Assembly: GCA_029931885.1 (NCBI GenBank)
Contig: JAOZRJ010000124.1
Coordinates: 1-5,202, forward strand
From: Candidatus Omnitrophota bacterium
GTDB taxonomy: Bacteria > Omnitrophota > Koll11 > Zapsychrales > Aceulaceae
Direction: 5' to 3'
DNA length: 5,202 nt
Positions 1 through 5,202 of this stretch are shown here, one piece after another. Positions within the stretch are counted from its first letter, which is position 1. Each line of letters begins with the position of its first letter. The translations under genes were made by a program, and so were the position numbers. The notes under the pieces are model-generated. The model did not search any database, was not told the origin of the DNA, and was given only the letters and a program-made list of their open reading frames with translations.

Positions 1-3000
1 TCGCCTTCAGTAACTTCCTTAGCCGCAACAACATCAACAGGAACCTGAAGCTTATAAGCATATGCATGATTCAAAAGATTTTCGGCAGCACCAACTTCCT
101 TTTCCCCCGCACCAAAAGAATTCTGAACATCAATTCCTTGCGCCTTTAAAAAAGCATTGCGCATTGCGCCACCAATTAAAAGATAATTAAGATTATCGGA
201 TTGCAAAAGAGGATTAATAATATCAATTTTACCTGTAACTTTTGATCCTCCCATCACAACAACATCCACGCCTCCTAAAAACTTTATTAACGCATCCATT
301 TCTCTTTCCATTAAAAATCCACCAACACGAGTTAAGGCCTTAGGCACGCTCGTCACAGAGGCCTGATCTCTATGCGACACGCTAAAAGCATCATTAACAT
401 AAAGCTGTACTCCATTAAAGAGACGATTACCAAAATTTTCTCTGATAGCTTCATCCTTAGAAGTTTCTTCAAAATTAAATCTAGCATTTTCTAAAACAAA
501 AACCATTGGTTTAATTTGTTGACCTTTTTTTCGAGAATAACTCTCCAGTTGCGTTGCAATATCTTCCGTTGTTAATGCCTTTGTGTTAAAAATAAATTCA
601 GCCTCAGGCATAAGCTGTTGGGCCGCTTTAACGCATGGAGACAACGATAATTCATCGCTTCTCCCTTCAGGCCGACCTAAATGCGATATCACGACGGGAA
701 TCCCTCCATTTTCAATAATATATTTTATTGTTTCTAATGTTTGTTCAATGCGAGCAGACTCCGTTACTTTACCGTCTTTTATAGGGACATTCCAATCAAC
801 TCTTACAGCAACGATTTTATCTTTAATAGCCTCCGAAGGAAGATCTTTTAATCTCATTCGAGTAGAAAGCAAATTAAGAATCTCAGAAGATGAGCTAGTT
901 GCGCCAATCGCCGAGGAGCTTACAGACGAAACACTTTGTAAACTTTGCTCAAACTCTGCAATCTCACTTGCCTCTTTCGATTCAGGCCCAAATTTTTCCT
1001 CTGCCTGGCCTCTTGTTTGAGCAACTTTTTCTAATAAAGTATCTACTTGCTTCTCAACCATTTCAAAATAATTCTCAATCCCTGTATCCTTCAATAATTG
1101 ATATTGGGATAAAAGAGAAATAATCTCGGCTTTTACATAATTCTTATATTTCTCAATTCCAATATTTTCGCTATTAACCTCTGACGTTAATTGAGTATAA
1201 AAACGTAACGTCTGAGATGTTCCTGAAGGTCGTATGGTTATATAATTCTTACTATTTGTAAATGGTTCCCCTTCCTGCAGTCCTGGATCCTCAAAGAAAA
1301 ATCTTATTCCTTCATCCGGAAAACCATCATAATGCTGCGAATCATACTTCCCTGTTTTAAACTCAACAGCGCCTAGTACTCTTTGCCCTGCAAGCATAAA
1401 TGGAGTATCTGTTTGGGCCATACTATTTGCTCTGCTTAACCAATCCTGAGCTTGCTTTAAAAGATTTATTTTCTGAGACAAACCTTCTGCTCCTGGAAAA
1501 GCCCCTACTCGGGGTAGAGGTTTATTGGCTGTTCCGTAATGTCTTCCTACTTCAATATATACCTTATCTAATTCTTCAAAAAGACCAGATCCCTTATTTT
1601 TTGCAAGAGCAGCCAGCTCAACTAAAAGAAGACCAGCAAATGGTCCATCCTTATCTCGAACGTGCCCTCCTTCACCGATAATCTCTCCTTCAGCCCCTTT
1701 CTTTCCTAAAGTCGAGTATCCATTTGATTCTTCTTTGATACCATAATTCGTCCATCCTTGGTCAAGCTTCTTTATGCCGAATTCAGCAATTTTTGACATT
1801 CCGACCCAGCATCTTGTTCCATTTAAATAATCGCCTCTTTCCTCTGTCAAAGTAGCATCTAACATCTGACCCAAAGCTTTAACCCCAAATAATTCACCCA
1901 CAGCTGCAATACCATCACTAGTTACATGACTTGTTGCAAAAAAACTTTTTTCAGGATCAAGAGTGCCTGCTTCCTTAGCTTTAGTCAAATTATGATGCAA
2001 CAATAACGACCAAGCATCATTAGCAATCATTAATCGATACTTTCCGAATAAATGCTGTTGCGCTTGAGGAACTTTTGTTGTTATCCCAACCCTATCAGCA
2101 TCAGGATCTGTTCCAAGCAATACATCTAACGCATCAAATGCATCTTGCCCATATTCTTCAATAAACTCTTTAACAGCAACATCCGCAGCAATAGGATCTC
2201 CTGGATCTGGCTGTTCTCCCTTGCCAAATGCAGGAAATAGACCGTTGAGTTCCTGAAGCTTCGAAATAGCCTGAACTTGAGTAAATCCAAGAGCAGCTAA
2301 AACTCTAGGCACTGCAGCATATCCTGAGCCATTATAGGCAGCAAACCCTATCTTTAAAGCTTCTGCTATTTCAGGATTAATTTGAACGAAGTTAGCAAGA
2401 TGCCTGTTATAAGCCTCATGCAAATTAACAAGATTCTCTCCGCTAACATCTACCCCCCTATAATCCATTTCACTAGAAGGCAATGCTTCTTCTCCGCCAA
2501 TCCATATCAATTGATCATTTTCTGCTGCTTCCTCTAAAGGCATTAATTTAATTTGATCGAATTCTGCTCTCCCTATATATTTTAGGATCTCATTTCTTTC
2601 TTCATCCAATAATTGCGAACCTGTATTATTCGTAATTTTATACCCATTATAAAGATTCGGATTATGACTCGCTGAAATAAGAATACCTAATCCTGCTCGA
2701 CCATCTTTTGTCGTAATTCCAAAATTCTCTTCAGGAAAAGGACTGGCCTCATCAAAAAGCTTTATTGTAAACTTATGATCTTCAGTTGATTGACCTAAAA
2801 TTGTTTCCGCTATCATCTCGGCAAACTCTTTTCCGGCAATACGGCTATCATAACCGATCATAACCGTATCAATTCCTTGATCAATTGCATATCGTGCGAC
2901 TCCTACAGAGTAAAGCATAAAAACAATATCATTAATTGTATTGGGACCTTTTATAACTTCAGCAGATGGGCCTTCATTTTTTAATTTTAGCAATTCTTCC

Positions 3001-5202
3001 ATATTCCTTGCTGCTAAACCACGAATCCCAGCTGTTCCAAAAACGATATTCCCCCTAAAAGCTTCAACAAGAGCCGCCCACTCTCCATTTTCAATGGCTT
3101 CAAGAAGTCTCTTAAGAGTTCCTTTTGATAATTCATATATGGCCTCACTAGTCATCCACTTATTTAAATTTCGATAAGTATTTTCCATGGCCTTTTTATA
3201 AATATCATCAACATATTTTCCTTCATCAAATTGTTTTTGAATAAACGCATTAATCCCAATCTTTGCTTTCGGCAATAGTTCAGCTGACTTGCTTTTCCAT
3301 TCACTTCTGCTAAGAGAACCAATTGCCGAACTGCTGACTTTCACGTCTTGCCCTGAAGATAAAACTTTCTTTATCTTGTTAAAATCAGTATAAACTTGAA
3401 ATTGCAGAAATTTCTCAGCAATGGTGCTTACCATTTTTGCTTGTTTATATACTTTTTCAGCTGGACTAGGATTCACAAATGCTTGCTCAATATTTCCATT
3501 CTTGTTTACGAACATTACTTTTCCATAATGTGACGCTTCATTGCTTTCTGCATACAAAAGAAACCATTCTCCATCTCCCTGCACAACTGCCCTTAGGGTC
3601 AGATTCGCACGCTGATCCTTTGATGCATCACTAATAGGAAATTCTTTTTCTAATGGTACATTTTTAAATCCAAGCAATTCCTCTGCTGTTTGTTTAACCT
3701 GCGCCTCAACCGCCGAGGAGCTTGCGGATTCGTCAGACGAAACTCTTTCTATCCATTCTATTCTTTCTCGTGATGGTGATTGAAGCGCTAAAGCAATCCA
3801 TGTCTTTAATTCATCAACATTATCTTTTTCAGAAACCTCAATAACAACCTCTACTGTTCGGTCGTCGCCATGCTCTAATTTATTAATAAAAATTTTACTT
3901 TTTCCTTTTGTTTGTATTTCAATGTTTCCATTCTCTTTAAACAAAAATATATCAGCGTATTTATCTCCAAAAAGAAGATTATTTTCATTTTTCATAACGT
4001 CAAGAGCATGTTTACCATCACGATAATATCTTGGTAGTTGAACTTTCGCTGAAATCGCCGAGCTGATGGCCTGTCCTGATTCGCTCTTCTCTAAAAGCCC
4101 AATATCAAAATGACTAAGAACATCGCCTTTTTGAGAAATATTGCTTGAGCTGACATTATTTTTTTCAACTTCCTGGACAACACTCTTTAACGGAATTCCG
4201 CTAGAACTCACGGGCGCAAAACCACCTGAAAAATACTTTCTTGGGATATTCTTTCCTGTTTGAGGGTCTTGCTCTACCTTTATATAGTCATAAACGCCTT
4301 TTTTAAAGGCCTGTAAATATTGCTCATAAATCTTTTGTTTTTCTGTCTTATCTGCAAGTTCAATACCTTTGGTCTTACCTTGATCTACATAGACTTTACC
4401 TAAAAGGCTTTCTTTTAAATTGTTCTTATACCATGTTGCTAAAATCATGGCATCATAAACCTGACGCAGGTTGGCAAAATTTTTGCCGTGATTGACTTCT
4501 TTCTCAATCTCAGGGATAACGATCTCTCTAACGATCTTAGAAGAAATACTATTAAGCTTTTTAGTATCTTGTTTATTTTGGGCGTTTGTACCAATATTTC
4601 TATTATCAAAATTATTAACTAGCGATAGATAATCCTCTTCCATCATAACTTCTAGCTTGCGGTCAATAACAAAAACTCTGTTATTATATTCATATACCTT
4701 CGCAGTCTTTGGAACAATCCAAACCTTATTAAAAGTATTAACTGGAATATCTGTTGTACCGTATTCTTCCTGTGCTTTTTTATAGACTCTTTGCCAAAAC
4801 TTCTTTCCAAGTTCATCCTCTGGGTAAATCAGAGAAGCTGTTAGCTGTTTTAGCATATAATCCTGCGCTAAGAGATCGCGACCCATATGCGTATCGCCAA
4901 AACTATCGGAAATAATTCTATTTTTTTCATAAGGAGAAAGGTTGACCCACATATCTTCTTCAGGAGTGGTTAATGCTGCTAAAAAGTAACGAATGAGTTT
5001 CTCCGCTTCCTCGGTTAAGGCCTGTCCTTCAAGCTTGGTGTCTCCGTTATCAATAACAAACCCGAAATGCAATGGATTTTGAGGATCTATCTCAATAGCA
5101 CGCAATAAGACAGGCGTAAACGCGTTTGTTGGCGCGATCATGACTCCGGGCATAGGAAGCCCTTGCATAAACACACTCTGGGCATAAGCCGGAACAACAG
5201 AT
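1..5202 (-). CDS. Giant multidomain protein, partial at both ends: N-terminal region of unknown function + small modules + phosphoglucomutase + phosphoglycerate kinase
   Basis: One minus-strand frame (complete codons 5201 down to 3) stays open for 1733 codons under the standard code, so start and stop both lie outside the window. Domains in order: signal-peptide-like end and unknown region (residues 1-328), Ser-rich linker (329-384), possible HPr-like module (385-485), linker (487-502), unknown module (503-612), linker (613-631), phosphohexomutase (about 634-1374), helical tail (1375-1419), linker (1420-1439), and the start of phosphoglycerate kinase (1444 onward). Both enzymes are normally separate cytosolic proteins of about 400-600 residues. 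Here they are joined in frame with no stop, and I see no convincing ribosome binding site between them. The catalytic motifs of both are intact, which argues against decay. The domain string suggests Candidatus Omnitrophica; that placement is from memory. The reading frame and the two enzyme calls are secure. Whether the product stays one chain is unknown. Confidence 0.95.
3..872 (-). other. pgk: Phosphoglycerate kinase domain, N-terminal ~285 residues (continues past the left edge)
   Basis: PGK makes ATP and 3-phosphoglycerate from 1,3-bisphosphoglycerate and ADP in glycolysis, and the reverse in gluconeogenesis. The fold begins near Met1449 (855-857, MRLKDLPSEAIK). Conserved substrate-binding elements appear in order: VRVDWNVP (783-806), ARIEQTLETI with its Arg at 750-752, SHLGRPEG (663-686), VLENARF (480-497), and NDAFSVSHR (369-395). 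The basic patch that holds phosphoglycerate is therefore complete. The interdomain GFLMEREM helix, GGSKVTGKI (compare the usual GGAKVSDKI) and GGAMRNAFLKAQG follow. Past PVDVVAA the sequence leaves the window, so the ATP-site glycine loops of the C-terminal half are not seen. Small departures include SVSHRDQ for the usual GTAHRAH and GGAMRN for GGGMAN/Y. The domain is fused behind linker 4 with no ribosome binding site of its own. Confidence 0.95.
885..944 (-). repeat. Ser-rich linker 4 (VSSVSSSAIGATSSSS) between mutase and PGK
   Basis: Residues 1420-1439 contain 12 serines in 20 positions around the VSSSAIG heptapeptide (903-923). This is the densest linker in the window and lies directly between two complete enzyme folds, as expected for a flexible or cleavable junction. 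Its DNA shares 13 identical bases with linker 2 (909-921 against 3711-3723). The linker uses GC-rich serine codons (TCC, TCG) next to an AT-rich coding background. Confidence 0.85.
945..1079 (-). other. Charged helical tail between the mutase and linker 4
   Basis: Residues 1375-1419 are rich in Glu, Lys, Gln and Leu, for example FEMVEKQVDTLLEKV and EKFGPESKEASEIAEFEQ, and look like one or two amphipathic helices or a short coiled coil after the end of the mutase fold. I know of no such tail on ordinary phosphohexomutases. It may be a rigid spacer or an oligomerisation helix. No catalytic residues are evident. Confidence 0.5.
1080..3302 (-). other. Phosphoglucomutase/phosphomannomutase domain (alpha-D-phosphohexomutase superfamily, PGM2-like)
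   Basis: The domain should interconvert hexose 1- and 6-phosphates through a phosphoserine, linking glycolysis with sugar-nucleotide and polysaccharide synthesis. All superfamily signatures appear in order: FGTAGIRG (from residue 721), IGYDSR (2841-2858), the catalytic loop SASHNP with Ser845 (2658-2675) followed by NGYK, the metal loop GTDPDADR with Asp1032, 1034 and 1036 (2091-2114), the sugar-binding loop EESNGY (from residue 1157) with downstream VRDKDG (1644-1661), and the phosphate-binding RPSGT (1218-1232). EESNGY and VRDKDG, with the following Leu/Glu-rich helices, favour the PGM2/PgcA type over the PGM1 type. FGTAG to RPSGT spans about 600 residues, longer than the bacterial PGM2 proteins I recall. 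A Gly-rich insert of about a dozen residues sits between EESNGY and VRDKDG. Activity is expected. Substrate preference (glucose, mannose or pentose phosphate) cannot be read with confidence. Confidence 0.93.
3309..3365 (-). repeat. Ser-rich linker 3 (VSSSAIG) preceding the phosphohexomutase
   Basis: Residues 613-631 read VLSSGQDVKVSSSAIGSLS. The heptapeptide VSSSAIG (3318-3338) is identical to the one in linker 4, so the same seven residues flank the phosphohexomutase on both sides. The codons differ (AGC AGT TCG GCA ATT here, AGC TCC TCG GCG ATT there), so peptide identity is kept with some synonymous change. Confidence 0.8.
3366..3695 (-). other. Small module of unknown function between linkers 2 and 3
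   Basis: Residues 503-612 are not recognised. The N-terminal part is helical (KQTAEELLGF). A strand-rich centre follows: LTLRAVVQGDGEWFLLYAES, then GKVMFVNKNGNIEQAFV. The C-terminal part is amphipathic helix (AEKVYKQAKMVSTIAEKFLQF). The NGNIE turn after a hydrophobic strand also occurs in the preceding module, so the two may share a small beta-hairpin unit. No catalytic motif, Cys cluster or membrane segment is visible. It may be a structural or binding module, and the linkers on both sides suggest it folds on its own. Confidence 0.4.
3696..3743 (-). repeat. Ser-rich linker 2 (SSSAV motif)
   Basis: Residues 487-502 read VSSDESASSSAVEAQV, with the core SSSAV matching the SSSAI of the later linkers. 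At DNA level, 13 bases at 3711-3723 (cgccgaggagctt on the + strand) are identical to those at 909-921 in linker 4. The ten bases cagacgaaac also recur (3734-3743 and 923-932), though at a different spacing. The linker divides two small modules. Confidence 0.7.
3747..4049 (-). other. Small alpha/beta module, possibly a degenerate HPr-like domain
   Basis: Residues 385-485 form a linker-bounded module of about 100 residues. Its layout resembles the phosphocarrier HPr: a first strand (KVQL), a loop with DGKHAL holding His398 where HPr has GLHARP, about 20 residues to a strand ADIFLF, a turn ENGNIEI (compare EKDGKKV), a K/S-containing segment, a strand TVEVVIEV, and a closing helix DELKTWIALAL. 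The Arg and Pro of the HPr active site (HARP) are absent, as HALD replaces them, so phosphotransfer by the usual chemistry is doubtful even if the fold is right. The resemblance is by spacing and pattern only. It could equally be an unrelated alpha/beta module, and a structure prediction would decide. Confidence 0.35.
4050..4215 (-). repeat. Ser-rich linker 1 with three SSS/SSA motifs
   Basis: Residues 329-384 are low in hydrophobic content and carry three motifs: VSSSGIP (4191-4211), VSSSNIS (4134-4154) and AISSAIS (4050-4070). They share a hydrophobic residue, then two or three serines, a small residue or Asn, and Ile nearby. The third is closest to the linkers farther on (SSAI). The stretch separates the N-terminal region from the next folded module and is probably disordered. 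It could be a flexible spacer or a protease-sensitive site. Confidence 0.6.
4216..5201 (-). other. N-terminal region of unknown function, Omnitrophica-type
   Basis: Residues 1-328 match no enzyme I recognise. The stretch is acidic and mostly soluble, and I see no membrane helix in it. Notable segments are DMWVNLSPYEKNRI (around residues 85-98), GRDLLAQDYMLKQLTASLIYP (about 108-128), a Trp/Tyr-rich part with TTDIPVNTFNKVWIVP, a strand-rich piece (KVYEYNNRVFVIDRKLEVMM), and the ending IPRKYFSGGF just before the first Ser linker. I recall closely similar sequence in many Candidatus Omnitrophica proteins, often just after a signal peptide and ahead of varied C-terminal domains. That recollection is the main basis for the organism guess and was not checked. 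The repeated placement hints at a targeting, anchoring or processing role, but nothing seen here fixes a function. Confidence 0.6.
5178..5201 (-). other. Probable end of a signal peptide (AYA|Q cleavage-like site)
   Basis: The first visible residues read SVVPAYAQ. A small-x-small A-Y-A followed by Q after a proline is the usual form of a signal peptidase I site, and the sequence beyond it (SVFMQGLPMPG) looks like the start of a mature protein. If correct, the hydrophobic core and initiator Met lie within about 20-30 codons past the right edge, so nearly the whole protein would be the mature part. The hydrophobic stretch is not in the window, so this rests on eight residues. Confidence 0.45.

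Noticed and set aside
525..532. T-rich run as a terminator
   Set aside because: It lies inside conserved PGK coding sequence (GKKR) with no GC-rich hairpin beside it.
855..857. Separate pgk gene starting at the ATG in MRLKDLP
   Set aside because: There is no stop between mutase and PGK and no Shine-Dalgarno sequence upstream, and the frame passes straight through linker 4. Kept as a possible fossil start only.
583..1123. Plus-strand open frames at 583-1020 and 899-1123
   Set aside because: Both lie opposite conserved PGK, linker and mutase-tail coding sequence. Their translations have no recognisable domain, and no plausible promoter or RBS was seen.
1400..1681. Plus-strand open frame of 93 codons
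   Set aside because: It is antisense to conserved mutase sequence between the sugar-binding loop and RPSGT. The Leu/Tyr-rich translation looks like a mirror artefact.
2941..3177. Plus-strand open frame of 78 codons
   Set aside because: It is antisense to the FGTAGIRG region of the mutase, with no independent evidence of coding.
3186..3188. Separate mutase gene starting at the first internal Met after linker 3 (AMENTY)
   Set aside because: An AAGG lies only about two bases upstream, too close for a normal RBS, and this start would remove some 35 residues that follow the linker. Fusion is the simpler reading.
885..4215. Spaced linker repeats as a CRISPR or intergenic repeat array
   Set aside because: The repeats are short, in frame, hundreds of bases apart, and conserved better as peptide than as DNA. 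They are protein linkers.
1..5202. Stop-codon reassignment or readthrough as the reason for the long frame
   Set aside because: Codon-by-codon reading of the minus frame found no TAA, TAG or TGA, so the standard code already gives an open frame.

Overview
The whole 5.2-kb window is one uninterrupted minus-strand reading frame. It has 1733 complete codons, with no in-frame TAA, TAG or TGA from position 5201 down to position 3, and it runs off both edges. I found no intergenic gap, RNA gene, promoter, terminator, mobile element or CRISPR array. The DNA is AT-rich (roughly 40% GC by eye). Residue numbers in this annotation count from the first complete codon at 5201-5199; residue n occupies 5202-3n to 5204-3n.

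Read N- to C-terminally (right to left on the + strand), the protein is a string of domains separated by short Ser/Ala-rich linkers. (1) It begins with a sequence ending AYA|Q, like the end of a secretory signal peptide whose start lies beyond the right edge. A ~325-residue region without a recognised enzyme fold follows (about 4216-5201). (2) A Ser-rich linker with three SSS/SSA motifs (4050-4215). (3) A ~100-residue module with a possible, degenerate HPr-like layout (3747-4049). (4) A linker (3696-3743). (5) A ~110-residue unrecognised module (3366-3695). (6) A linker with VSSSAIG (3309-3365). (7) A complete, apparently active phosphoglucomutase/phosphomannomutase of the alpha-D-phosphohexomutase superfamily, PGM2-like (about 1080-3302). 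(8) A charged helical tail (945-1079). (9) A linker again with VSSSAIG (885-944). (10) The first ~285 residues of a phosphoglycerate kinase (3-872), whose nucleotide-binding half continues past the left edge.

The architecture suggests an uncultured bacterium of the Candidatus Omnitrophica (OP3) lineage. From memory, these genomes encode giant multi-enzyme proteins, and the N-terminal region resembles a protein family common there. I could not check this by search.

The main point of interest is that two central-carbon enzymes (hexose-phosphate mutase and PGK) are joined in frame, downstream of a possible export signal, by recurring near-identical linkers. This looks like a bacterial metabolic polyprotein, or a scaffolded multi-enzyme chain whose linkers could be cleavage sites. 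Cleavage, export and activity are inferences, not seen.
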